A DNA stretch of 21,737 nt from Euprymna scolopes (lineage: Eukaryota > Mollusca > Cephalopoda > Sepiida > Sepiolidae): the NCBI GenBank assembly GCA_024364805.1, contig CM044521.1, positions 75,642,078-75,663,814 of the forward strand. Reading direction: 5' to 3'. The notes below the pieces were generated by a model that did not search any database, was not told the DNA's origin, and saw nothing but the letters and a program-made list of their open reading frames with translations. The position numbers and the translations under genes were made by a program. This document shows positions 1-9,504 of this stretch, piece after piece. Every line of letters begins with the position of its first letter. Position 1 is the first letter of the stretch.

Positions 1-204
1 AAAAAAGAATAGGTTTAAGGCTCCCAAAATTCAACAAAATCCAAACTAGAAATGTTTGCAAGGACCTATGGCATAACAGATAAATACTAAATAAAATTCA
101 GTTCTAAACGACACACTTTTTGAAGGTTTAAAGTGTGGGAAATACTAAGAACACAATTGTGAATTACTTAAGCCTTCTATCCAGCCATGACTGATGGAAC
201 AAGA

Positions 205-390
205 ACATGCTACCTCTGTGGATTAAGTAAAGGCTCTGTTTAAAATTCTGTACAAATTTTGGATTTCAATAGAAAAATTCCTGAATTTGACAAGATACTC
301 CTGAAGAAGGTCGGAGGTTACATTAACTAAAACATTGTGTAAATAACACTTAAGATGAGAACAGTAGTCTGAATAATCCAAATAATAAAC
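205..390 (+). repeat. Dispersed repeat family R1, copy a
   Basis: This stretch matches, in opposite orientation, the segment at 16350-16535, and its right half matches 16690-16795. The shared core starts at CTGAAGAAGGTCGGAGGTTA (about 301) and ends in GAGAACAGTAGTCTGAATAA (about 358). Copies differ by many substitutions, so the family is old. No coding capacity is visible. The same end motif also forms the hairpin at 3173-3247. The family name is unknown to me. A link to Penelope-type terminal regions is possible but unproven. Confidence 0.65.
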
Positions 391-929
391 ATTTCAACAG
401 TGTAGAATATGTTTCAAGAATGTTTTAGTGTATAGTTTAAAACATAAAGTTTACTTGATGAGTCATAATTATTGATTATAGTTGCTGTTTCATGTTGTCT
501 GAGACCAAATAAGAAATGAACGTTATATTATTGAATTAAGTTTTGGAATTATTTGAGAGATGAGTAAATTTGTTTTTTTATTTAATTATTTGGACTATTA
601 TCCTCATCTTCAAGTTGTTTTTACGAAGTTTCGGTCAATTCTTTTTTATTTATTTAAAAAATTAAAATTAAAATTGTTTTTTTTTATTTAATTAAAAATT
701 AATTAAAAAACAATGACTAGAAAATGAAATAATATACTGAAATAAAATAGTAAAAAAATTATATATAAAAAAATAATAAAATGAAAAGTATAATAAAATA
801 AAAAATGATAAAATTTAAAAAATAATAAAAATAAAATGAAAAAAAATAAAATGGAAAAAAAATAATATCTCATTGATGATTTATATATATATGTGGACGA
901 AAGTTTTTTTAGATAGTAGTTGTAGAACA
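391..929. other. AT-rich intron or intergenic DNA, no gene seen
   Basis: Low-complexity A/T runs dominate, especially 650-860. The long minus-strand open frame across 703-1056 is made of Phe, Leu, Tyr and Lys runs and is a composition artefact. This region is probably intron of the sodium/calcium exchanger gene, whose upstream exons lie outside the window. Confidence 0.5.
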
Positions 930-1131
930 GTTGATGTAAGTTCAGTTTATAAGGAAAGGAGGACAAGGGAAACATGGGAGGAAGCGATATGGATAAATTT
1001 GAGAGAAAGAAGGATAAGTAAAGACCTCGGCAGAGATAGGTTTGTTTAAACGTCAATTATTCAAAGCTGTCCAATGTAAAATGGACGTTCAATAAATAGA
1101 TGATGATGATAATGATGATCATCATCATCAT
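930..1131 (+). mobile_element. 3' tail of an RTE-like LINE (non-LTR retrotransposon)
   Basis: Codons 930-1046 read through to a TAA at 1047-1049. They encode the C-terminal tail typical of endonuclease/reverse-transcriptase LINE proteins, with RTRETWEEAI, then LRERRISKDLGRDR. An approximately 50-base untranslated tail follows, then a GATGAT-type simple repeat at 1100-1119, the usual 3' end of this LINE type. The element is heavily 5' truncated. The clade is inferred from the tail motif and repeat end, not from the RT core, which is absent. It lies in an intron upstream of the exchanger exon at 1472. Confidence 0.7.
1100..1131. repeat. GAT/ATC microsatellite with palindromic switch
   Basis: A GATGAT run (1100-1119) switches to its own complement ATCATC (1120-1131), which makes a self-complementary block at the end of the LINE tail. 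Confidence 0.85.
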
Positions 1132-1471
1132 TTCCTTCTTTTTATTATTATATTATTATTAATTAATTAATTTATTTTTTACTTGGTTGAAATTTTGTTG
1201 TTTGTCTCCCTTGTATCCCAGAAGAATAAAATGACCATAATAGACTCTACAGATTCATTTTTTCCTTTTCTTTTGCTGTTGGAAAATATTTTAATAAAAA
1301 AAAAAAATGTCAGTAAATTACAATGTGGTGGTAGGGGGGAAGAGGTGTGAGCGATGCCCTTTTGTCCACTTCTTTGCACTTCTAACATTTTACATGCAAA
1401 TATTTTTTTTTTAAATTTTTAAACAAATTTGTTTTTAATCATTGCTGTTTTTTTTTTCACTTACATTTTAG
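1132..1471. other. Intron 5' of exchanger exon
   Basis: No coding signal was seen. The right end is a good splice acceptor: a long T-rich tract at 1448-1469, then AG at 1470-1471. Confidence 0.6.
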
Positions 1472-1801
1472 GCAATATTTGCTTGCGTCCCTCCTCCCTC
1501 CATTCTAGGAGGCTGGCCAACGTTCTTAATTTCTCTGGGACTCATTGGCTTAATGACAGCCATTATTGGCGATCTGGCTGGAATATTTGGTTGTTTGGTC
1601 GGTCTTAAGGAAGACATCACAGCCATTACATTAGTTGCCCTCGGAACCAGTATGCCGGACACGTTTGCTAGTAAAACTGCAGCTTTGATGGAGAAGTGGG
1701 CTGATGCATCAGTTGGAAACGTCAATGGGAGTAATTCAGTGAACGTCTTCCTCGGTCTCGGACTGCCATGGCTGATTGCTGCCATCTATTGGCATACTAA
1801 G
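1472..1801 (+). CDS. SLC8A: Sodium/calcium exchanger (SLC8/NCX family), penultimate exon, alpha-2 repeat
   Basis: An exon of 330 bp (110 codons, both ends in phase 0) lies between a T-rich acceptor (AG at 1470-1471) and a donor reading AAG|GTTTGT at 1802. It encodes the second alpha repeat of a plasma-membrane Na+/Ca2+ exchanger. Visible motifs include TAIIGDLAGIFGC, then VALGTSMPDTFASK with the Asp and Thr of the ion-binding helix, then ADASVGNVNGSNSVNVFLGL. In this family the two alpha repeats form the transport sites that exchange three Na+ for one Ca2+. Hydrophobic stretches on either side correspond to the transmembrane helices around the repeat. The exon joins in frame to 2109-2351 across a 307-bp intron. 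Upstream exons, including the first alpha repeat and the calcium-binding domains, are outside the window. The paralogue or subtype cannot be assigned from this part. Confidence 0.95.
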
Positions 1802-2108
1802 GTTTGTGCATTTTTTTTGCTTTAACAACATTAACGGTAACATTAATGCATTTGTGAAGAAATTAGTTTTTTTTTTTCATATTTAAACAATTAGAAATTA
1901 ACAGTTTTACAACCCAACCTATCAGCATTATTTATGCAAGTCAAACAGATGCCCCAAATAACTAATAACATCCCTCCGTCTCTCCTGAACAGTAACCCAG
2001 TTTAATAATAAACCCTGAAACCATTTATTTATGAAAATCGGTCTTTTATTGTTACACCATTTTTCTTTTCTTTCTAATTTTTTTTCTTTTTCTTTCCCAT
2101 GATTCCAG
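1802..2108 (+). other. Intron between the last two exchanger exons
   Basis: GT at 1802-1803 and AG at 2107-2108. A pyrimidine-rich tract at about 2059-2099 precedes the acceptor, with CCAG at the boundary. Nothing else is seen inside. Confidence 0.9.
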
Positions 2109-2351
2109 GGTTTACCTTTCGTGGTTCATGCTGGTGCTCTTGGATTCTCCGTGGTAGTTTATACCACGCTTGCCATTTGTGCAATTGGTACACTCTTTCT
2201 ACGAAGGAGTCTGCGTTGGTTTGGTAAGGCTGAGTTGGGTGGCAACGTCATGCCCAAATATTTGTCAGGAGCTTTTTTCATTTTGCTCTGGCTCATCTAC
2301 GTCATGCTATCTATCTTGCAAAGTTCAGGCATTATTACCACTTCTATTTAA
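2109..2351 (+). CDS. SLC8A: Sodium/calcium exchanger (SLC8/NCX family), last coding exon
   Basis: Eighty codons and a TAA stop (2349-2351) continue in frame from the exon at 1472-1801. The product has a hydrophobic helix (ALGFSVVVYTTLAICAIGTL), a short basic loop (RRSLRWFGKAELGG), and a final helix (FFILLWLIYVMLSIL). The ELGG loop followed by a FxLLWLxY helix is the usual C-terminus of NCX proteins. The end is short and hydrophilic, ending in TTSI. The joined 190-residue piece matches family order with no stop or frame break, so this looks like a functional host gene. The 3' UTR follows. Possible AATAAA signals are at about 2684 and 2783-2788. Confidence 0.95.
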   Translation, partial: GLPFVVHAGALGFSVVVYTTLAICAIGTLFLRRSLRWFGKAELGGNVMPKYLSGAFFILLWLIYVMLSILQSSGIITTSI

Positions 2352-2728
2352 ATGAACCTTTATCTCCTTCCCTCCTCCTCACCATAAATGCCATCACCCT
2401 TCTCCCTTTTTTACATTGGTCAGCAAAAGTGGAAGAACTTGAGAAGGTGGGGGTAGTATCTTTAACAAATGCTAAACTGCATAGAACAAAAGCAAGTCGG
2501 TTATTGCCTTCTTTCTCTCATGATAAAATCTTGATATTTGAGATTTTTTTTCAAAAATCCTTTTGAATTTTGAAACTATTGAAATTCTGTTAAGGGCTTT
2601 CATGTATAAATTTTATGCATTATTTTTTTTAATTTATTTTTTCAATCAAAGAATTTTTCTGAAATACTATTCATGCAAAAATAAAAATAATTTATGCATA
2701 TGTGGGCCTCAGTAACCGTTTTTTAATT

Positions 2729-2763
<35 letters not shown>

Positions 2764-3172
2764 CTGTTATAAATGTGAAGAAAATAAAACAAAACAAAAA
2801 ACGGTACTTTATTTCTTACTTTGTATTTAAAAAAAAAATTCTAAATTCAAATTTTCTAAAAGTTCAAATTTGAATTTTTCATTTATTATTTTTTATTTGC
2901 AACATGGCAAAATTAAAAAAAGAAATCATTAATTTTATTTTTTAATGACTCCTACATTGTTTATAGATCTATAATTCACTGGGTGAAGTCATTTATTACA
3001 TAAATATTACTTGGTTGTTTTCTATTGTTTTTTATAAATATGATTAAAAGAAAATTCAAATAAGCTTCGATCGAATTATTAAAACTTGTTTTTCATCTGA
3101 GTTTTTTTGCTGGCTATTGTTGTTATAAACCTATTTCTTTTTATTTGTTAAATCTTTTTACGAGGATTGATT
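2352..3172 (+). other. Probable exchanger 3' UTR and flank
   Basis: Non-coding, AT-rich. It includes an (AAT)n microsatellite at about 2730-2759 and AATAAA hexamers, the best placed at 2783-2788. The end of the transcript cannot be fixed from sequence alone. Confidence 0.5.
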
Positions 3173-3247
3173 ATTCGCATTATTATTCAGACTACTGTTC
3201 TCTTCTCAACTCAAAATGAGAACAGTAGTTTAAATAATAATACGAAT
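3173..3247. repeat. Long inverted repeat (30-bp arms, 15-base loop)
   Basis: The left arm 3173-3202 and right arm 3218-3247 are reverse complements at 27 of 30 positions, with a loop at 3203-3217. The arms contain the end motif of repeat family R1 (GAGAACAGTAGT), so this is two R1 ends in head-to-head arrangement. Confidence 0.9.
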
Positions 3248-5689
3248 ACATTTTTCATTTGCTTTTTTTTATATATTTTAATTTGTTTTTTTTTATACAT
3301 TTTCCTTTTGTTTTTTACAAAAAAAAATGCAATAAGTATGATCGAAAAATGTTTGATTATTTTAAAAAGTTTATTATAATTATATAATTATTAAAAAATA
3401 TTATTTCAAAATTAAAAAGAAAATTTTCTTAATGATAATCTAAAAAAGATTGTTTACAAAATTTGTGAAATTGCATTAGAATTGTTGAAATAAATATTAA
3501 ATGTTCTTTTTTTATTCTAAAGAATTCTTTAATCATATCATTCTGCTGTTCATTTTGAATGAAATGCATAAAAATTTAATTTTTAATTATTTAAAAATAA
3601 TTTTTTAAATAATCTTGCATTTATTTTTCAAAATATTTTGCTTCTATTTTATAAAAAAACATGTAATGCACACAATTTGTCATTCTATTATAATAATGAC
3701 CAATTTTTAAATTAGTAGTTTGGGAATCTTTGATATTTAGGATTGAAAAATATAATATTAAAATTAATAATATAAGTCACTAAGTGGCATTTTTTGCTAT
3801 TTGAAGGAACTTATGGTAAGACTTGAGAACTGGATCCAAATCTGGCATAATTTTCAAGCAAGGTGATACCTATACAAGGCCTGGCAGTTATGCAAGTATG
3901 TTCACAACTGGCGGGGGTGTGGGCATATATAGATCTTAATCGAGTCTTTAGGCAAGTGAAAATTCTTTAAGTTTGCAAAAAACAAGATTTTGTTTTAATT
4001 ACATCAGAATGTTCTTAAAATATAACATAATTGAAGGTAATATGTTAGATGCTGGTGAAGTGGTAATGATCTACTTGCTGGGGTGGTTACAGTATTAACC
4101 TTCCCTCCAGGGTGCTTCCAGTGATTCATTGCAAATTGTAGTGTGCAAGATGTTCGTTGGGATGATATTTTTTTAATCAAACAAACCTCCTTACCAACTC
4201 TTTAATACCAGCGATGCACAACTGCCTAATGGATAATATCACTGACTATAAAACAGGCTATGCAGAGTTTAAAATCTATCAGATCTATTGCATGGATTTA
4301 TGCACTAATACGATTCACTTTCCAGCTATGAGTCAATTAGCAATTTTTGTTCAATAAATCCTATACAGTGAACCAATTACAATAGGTATTGTGTTTTGAC
4401 ATTAGACAACTCTAAAAGGGTTGATATACTGTAATGGAGAAACAAAACCTTTTTAATGTCACAACTTGGCCGATCTTCAAACCCTAAAATCCCTCATCAT
4501 GTTTGTACATGATGCATTGAAAAAAAAAACAACTTCCATACTTTTTGCATTAAAATTTGTTCTAATTAGGGAATGCTTTGGTAAGTAAATATATTTTCTA
4601 CAGACAAATCAAAGAAAACAAAACGCTAATGGAATCTCATTACTAAGAATGTAAATTTTTAAATTTCTTCTTTTAAATTTCCCCCTTCTTCTCCCTCTTC
4701 CTTTTTATTTCTCCCTCCTCATTCCTCCTTTTCCTAAACACATCACAAGGACATCTACAACTTCTCTTTGCAGTTTTCAAGCCTCAGTTTATGAAGGTTG
4801 AAAATTTTTTTAAATTGTTATTTTTGCTATTTTGTATCTGTAAGCCTTACCTTACGATAATAAAGTTTTTACTTAAAAAAATTAGTTGTTAATTTTTTTT
4901 TATCTGCAAATTTTAATTGTCTTTGTTTCAGCAACTTCAAGATTAACAAGATAGGATAATTTTTAGATATATCTGAGCAATAAAAATGATATTTCAAATT
5001 TAAACATCTCATACAAATGAACAGAGCTTCATACAGCCCCACCTAATTTCTAAAGTTAGTTTTTTATTGTTTCTTTATTTGTCATCGATAGTTTTTTTTT
5101 CCTACAAAATCTATATTTGATTCTGGTTTATCAGTTTTTCTTCTGGATCATTGCAGCATATCAAAAAGAATAAAATGTAATTTCATTTAATTTTTTCCAA
5201 AACATACTTCATCCTGGTTGGAATTATTTTCTCATGGCAAAAAAAAAAGTGATATAACTCTGTATTTATATATATATATTTTCTTTAATTGACACAAAAA
5301 AAATATATTAAAAAGAAAAAAAGAACTGCATAGTTTACGCAGAAGAAAATCAGGTCCTTATTCAGTTTAGCAAAGATATTAAAAAACAATTTTTCGACGG
5401 TTAATTTTAAAAAATCTTTGAATACTGAAGTGTATTTAAATCTTAGACTATTTTTAATAGTTTACATTGAAGACGGAAGTTTTTAGCAGATAAGTTGTTG
5501 CGATATTTATTTTTTTTTATGCAAATGTTAATATTAACTATATTTATTTCAGTTTTTAATTTATATTTTTTATTTGATTGGTTTATTTAATGATAGATTT
5601 TCTTGTCCATACATGTACTCATTATGTACCAAGTTGATTTTTAATATAGCATGAATAGATTCGACAATTCTATTCATTTTCAGTTACTG
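3248..5689. other. About 2.4 kb with no recognisable gene
   Basis: AT-rich spacer between the two tail-to-tail host genes. It holds only small local features: a 7-bp stem (CATCATG/CATGATG) at 4495-4514, a short TA run near 5269, and pyrimidine-rich DNA near 4670-4735. The more mixed-composition patch at 3780-4130 may be an old repeat, but I cannot name it. Confidence 0.5.
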
Positions 5690-6130
5690 AGAGGGGAATC
5701 TATCATCATACTTTCCCTTAAGTTTTTTTTAACAGAGAGTAGACAGCGCATTGTGGATGCATTATCGGCACCTCCCATTATCCTCACTTCTCCTTATTTG
5801 TCCCTCAGTCCTCATTTTTAATGAGTTATTTTTCTGACAAAGGGTGAAGAAAAAGTTGTATTCTAGGTTGGCATTATTTTGCGTGAACAGTCGCCAGAGA
5901 TGTCGGAAATTTTCTGTTTCTATGTCTATCCTTGTGATCATGTCACTAGTGAAGGTGCTGGAGGTAAACGTTTTATCTTGGTTGACGTTATCCGCCTGAT
6001 AGTCAGGGACCCTAACTTTGGATTAACCACTAAGAAGGCTGTCCTATCAGCAAGTGCAAAGTACTGGGGCTGCTGTATTGCCATTTGGTGAATGGACTCT
6101 GGACCATGCAGTAGCTTCTGGTGGGGCCTC
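5690..6130. other. Less AT-rich segment, probable old repeat of unknown family
   Basis: Base composition shifts toward G+C compared with the flanks. A 70-codon open frame on the plus strand at 5879-6091 lacks recognisable motifs. It could be an old transposon remnant or part of a host 3' UTR. No terminal repeats were seen. Confidence 0.3.
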
Positions 6131-6213
6131 TCGATGCCATATTAATGAGTAATTGTTACGGTTTTACCATATCATGTTAACAAAAATATATTTCTTTACC
6201 TTATCATATTAAA

Positions 6214-6239
6214 ATATATATATATATATATATATATAT
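6214..6239. repeat. (TA)n microsatellite
   Basis: An uninterrupted alternating A/T tract immediately before the decayed LINE. Confidence 0.95.
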
Positions 6240-6269
6240 CTTTGTTTCTTTTTCTCTCTTATTTTCCCT

Positions 6270-7645
6270 CTCTGCCCTGCTCCAAGCAAGTCTGTCAATT
6301 TATTCCACAAATCCCAAGACTCCATCATGGAAAGTTTCCAGAAAAAATACACGATTACACCCAGATCTATAACTTCCAACGTAGACCCCACAACCATGTC
6401 TCCTTTTCAAACATCAAGGGTTTACATTCCAACCTTACAGAGGTTGAAACAATTACAGGAGACTGGAGACTAAACCAGACCTATTATGCGTTGGACCAAC
6501 TATTTCCCTAGATGAGTTTGTAATTAAAGAATACTTAACTTCCAAATCTGACCTCCAAAATTGCCATGGGCATGGAATATGTGTCTACATTAAAGATGGC
6601 TTTCCATGTGGTAGGGACATCCCCAGAGAAGATCCTAAATTACCCTATATGTGCTTCTGGGTTGCACTTGCTCACACTACTGCATTTATATTTGCTCTCT
6701 ATCACCCTCACAACAGTGGAGTTACTATCTTTAAAAGCATATCTGAAAAAATTGACCACATCTTGTCTGCTCATCCTTCGGCTAACATTCAATATTCACA
6801 ATGTGGAATGGTTAACCCACTTAAGACTGATGACGACGGGAGGTTCTGTCACGATTTCTCTATTGCTTATGACCCCACTCAGATTGTTCATGAACCCACC
6901 CATGTGTCTGACACTGACGGCCAGTATGGAAGTTTCATAGACAATTTCTTACTACTTGCCCTGAGCTATGCTCATCTTCCATTCTGTTTCAACCGCTCTG
7001 TTTATATGACAAATGGTTAATTGTAGTTATAGACCGTTTCATACCCTCAAAATAATTCCAGCAAAAACCTAACAGCCAGCCGTAGTTCTCTCTAGAATGT
7101 GTTGCTGCCATTGCACACAGAAATCACTTTTTACATTGCTTCCAATGTAATAGATGTACTGAGACTAAAGCCACCTACAATACTGCAAGCAACCACTGTA
7201 AAAGAGTAATAAAACACGCGAGAGAGTTGTATGCTCAGTCTGTCAAGTCCAAATTTGCTGAGCAGCAGCTTGGTTCCCACTAGTTTTGGCAAATAGCATC
7301 TTGAACAGAAGCATATGCTCTATCCCAACTATCGTAAATGGACCTGATGTAACCTCGTCAGGATCCAAACTCTTTGCCAAGAACTTTGCAGCTAATTCTA
7401 CTCTATGTGCATAAGCCCCCCCCCACCCCTGTCTTTCCTTCTGTATCAGAAAACATGTTATGCAACATACAAATATCTGTTCGTGATGTTGCTAAGCTAA
7501 TCAAAAACGTTGATTCCAGTAAAGCATTCCTATTATAATGCTCCAAAAGCTTCAACAAGAACCACTTACTTACAAAGCTGTTTAAGCATTGTCTTAAGGA
7601 GAATTGCTCCCCAACACCCTGGAAAATCTCACCAGTATGCCCTTT
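6270..7645 (+). mobile_element. Decayed LINE (CR1/L2/Jockey-like), endonuclease and start of RT
   Basis: Translated pieces in shifting frames follow a LINE ORF2 in order. The apurinic-type endonuclease start (SNIKGLHSNLTEVE) is at about 6407. The mid-endonuclease block (MCFWVALAHTTAFIFALYHP) is at about 6649, then HPSANI and, in a second frame, HNVEW (catalytic-core region) near 6790-6810, then HDFSIAYDPTQIVHEPTH. Farther on, NVDSSKA (about 7507), PIIMLQKLQQE (7528) and KLFKHCLKENCSPTPWKIS (about 7576) mark the start of the reverse transcriptase. Many frame changes and stops show that it is dead. The sequence leaves LINE homology near 7640, where Penelope-like sequence begins, and the RT palm and thumb are missing. 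Clade assignment rests on endonuclease style and is approximate. Confidence 0.8.
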
Positions 7646-8483
7646 TTGGATGTTCTTGTCGAACCTTCAAGTGGGGACTTTCTCACTACAATTTATAGGA
7701 AGCCGACATTTACTGGCCTATATGTGAACTGGTTCTCTTTTGTACCAAAATCACGTAAGGTCGGCTTAATTAATACTTTGGTACATAGAGCCCTGATGAT
7801 TTGTTCACCTAACAGACAGGACGCCGAACTCGATAAGATCAGGGAAATATTCATCAATAATGGTTATCCTGTTGACCTTATTGATGACTGTATTTTTAAA
7901 AAAGTTGCGGATTTTAAATCCCCTAGAAAGTTTGGACCTTTGAAATGCCCGGTTTATTTAAAATTACCGTGGATTGGGGAAAAGAGTAACAGACTTTCCA
8001 AACAGATTCGCAGAAGTATTTATGACTGCTTTTATTCTGTGTCCTTGTGTTTGGTATATACTATGAGACCTGCATTTCCTTCTTTTCGCAAGGATAGTTT
8101 GCCTTACATCCAAAATAGCAATATTGTATATCAATTCAAATGCCAGTGCGATGCTGGTTATGTTGGGTGAACATCCTTGCATCTCTTGACTTGTATAAAC
8201 CAGCATGTTCCATTGAAGATCAGACAAGGGAGGATGGGGTCTGGTAGTCTCCCTCCTTCTGCAGCCTTGGACTCTGCTATTGGCCAGCATTTGGTTGACA
8301 ACCCGTGCTGTGCCAATAGATATAAAATTGAATGGTTCGAGGTGCTACATAGAGCGGACTCCAGAAATCATTTAAAAATTTTGGAGTCTGTCTCTATTGC
8401 GGTGCGGAAACCTTCTTTGTGCCGGCAGAAAGAAACATCTAACGCATTGTTTCTCTTTGGGGAACTGTGAATCTTTTCTTCCG

Positions 8484-8507
8484 TTTTTTTTTTTTTTTTT
8501 TTTTTTT
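8484..8507 (+). repeat. Poly-T tract in element 3' region
   Basis: A run of about 24 T just after the coding end of the Penelope-like remnant. Confidence 0.95.
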
Positions 8508-8652
8508 CCCCTCTCATTGTGCCATTATTTTAATCGTTTTTTTAAACGTTAATAAACTTTATTTTAGTGTCCCTGTAATTTTTGGCACATTCAATAGTTC
8601 CCCATCAGAACTCTTTACTTTCGACATAGTATTATTATTTTTACGCTATCGA

Positions 8653-8694
8653 TTTTCTCCTGATGAGATGATAGCTGAAAGAGCTCTCGAGAGA
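8653..8694 (+). ncRNA. Hammerhead-ribozyme-like motif (type I, minimal stem III)
   Basis: Core strings are present in the right order: CTGATGA at 8660-8666, GAA at 8677-8679, and the stretch AGAGCTCT plus C at 8680-8688. Stem I can form six pairs, 8654-8659 with 8689-8694 (one G-U). Stem III is a two-pair stem with an AGCT loop, or a self-complementary octamer, with U16.1-C17 at 8687-8688 as the expected cleavage position. Stem II (8667-8676) pairs poorly, so this copy may be inactive. Hammerheads with a tiny stem III are an established feature of Penelope-like elements, and the position 3' of the endonuclease fits. Confidence 0.55.
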
Positions 8695-8720
8695 CTTCCG
8701 CCCATTATATTTAAAATATA

Positions 8721-8850
8721 TATATATGCATGCAATGATTTACTTACATCTACAAGTTCCAATATTAAAAAATAAATTGCTGAAATAAAGACCAATAAAT
8801 GTAAACAATGTAAGTTGTTGAATAGATTTATTGTTACTGTTTATCTCTGT
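8721..8850 (-). other. NR2C2AP 3' UTR and downstream flank
   Basis: On the minus strand the stop codon is followed about 18 bases later by AATAAA (8832-8827), a usable poly(A) signal. Between it and the Penelope remnant lies AT-rich DNA with AATAAA hexamers on the plus strand near 8770, 8784 and 8794. These could serve the element. Confidence 0.45.
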
Positions 8851-8992
8851 TCATATATTATCATCAGGATTTAGTTGACATTCTGGAAAGCCAACTATAT
8901 CCAATTCATAAATTGTTATACGTCCGTAAAAATCTGCGCTTATATTAAAAACCACTTTGAGCTGTGAATGAGGACAGTTTGGAAGTGGAAAT
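8851..8992 (-). CDS. NR2C2AP: NR2C2AP-like protein, last coding exon
   Basis: On the minus strand a strong acceptor (TTTGTTTCTTTTACAG) precedes an exon starting at 8992. One base completes the previous codon, then 46 codons run to TGA at 8853-8851. It encodes FPLPNCPHSQLKVVF, then SADFYGRITIYELDIVG and a short acidic tail ending PDDNI. The SADFYGRITIY stretch corresponds to the TDFFGRVVIY segment near the C-terminus of human NR2C2AP, a small F5/8-type-C-like (jelly-roll) protein reported to bind and repress nuclear receptor TR4. The phase (two bases supplied by the preceding exon) fits a Thr or similar codon before FP. Upstream exons are at 16247 and 20130. There is no internal damage, so the gene is probably functional. 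It converges on the exchanger gene. Confidence 0.88.
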
Positions 8993-9504
8993 CTGTAAAA
9001 GAAACAAATTAAGGAAAATATCAACAAAATTTGAGTTTATCATTATTTGTTGTTATGCCGCTTTGGGGATCTCCCTTTTTAACTATTTTCTCAATTCAAC
9101 CTTTAAAAAAATCAAAAGAATTACATTTGACAACGAAGATGATAGAAACATAGAAAACATTCCAAGCAGAATAAAGTATATTTTCAAAAATATTTAAATC
9201 AAATGAATCGCTAATGTTCTTAAAAAACATAAACTAACATTTGATAATAGAATATCACCAGTCAGAATTAAATATATTTTGTAGGATGAAAACTATCAAT
9301 AATAAAAATAGAGAAATGAACCTGTTTTGGTTTTATATAAAAGAAAATTCTATTTATTTCACTGTAATTCCATTTAAAAATTCATAAACTGTGATATATC
9401 TTAATATATTTTTCTTCCATAACTAAAAATAACAAATCGCTTTATTTCAATATTATCCTTATATCTAACACAGTAAAAGTGAGATTTTCCCTTATTGTTT
9501 GTTT
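8993..9504. other. NR2C2AP intron, no further feature
   Basis: AT-rich. The plus-strand open frame 8964-9197 is antisense to the NR2C2AP exon at its start and has no family signature. Confidence 0.5.

Larger units (their letters stand above)
7637..8720 (+). mobile_element. Penelope-like retroelement, 3' part (RT end plus GIY-YIG endonuclease), fossil
   Basis: The reading begins at MPFLDVLV and continues with TTIYRKPTFTGLYVNW, HRALMICS and INNGYP, the conserved C-terminal part of Penelope-type reverse transcriptase. After a linker come SNIVYQFKCQCDAGYVG and INQHVPLKIR, the two halves of the GIY-YIG endonuclease that defines canonical Penelope-like elements. The coding remnant ends near 8470 and is followed by a long T run and a 3' region with a hammerhead-like motif at 8653-8694. 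The 5' two thirds of the element are absent. The copy is broken (a few breaks) and looks moderately old. It sits between the LINE remnant and the 3' end of NR2C2AP. Confidence 0.85.

Noticed and set aside
301-340. R1 core as a hammerhead (CTGAAGA ... AAAAC)
   Set aside because: The core differs from CTGATGA, and I could not pair a convincing stem I and stem III across copies.
703-1056. Minus-strand 117-codon open frame
   Set aside because: Made of Phe/Leu/Tyr/Lys runs in A/T-only sequence. It overlaps the LINE tail on the other strand.
1468-1785. Minus-strand 105-codon open frame
   Set aside because: Antisense shadow of the exchanger exon.
7964-8290. Minus-strand 108-codon open frame
   Set aside because: Antisense shadow of the Penelope-like coding remnant.
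8964-9197. Plus-strand 77-codon open frame with a hydrophobic stretch
   Set aside because: Its start is antisense to the NR2C2AP exon and its acceptor. The remainder is AT-rich and has no family signature.
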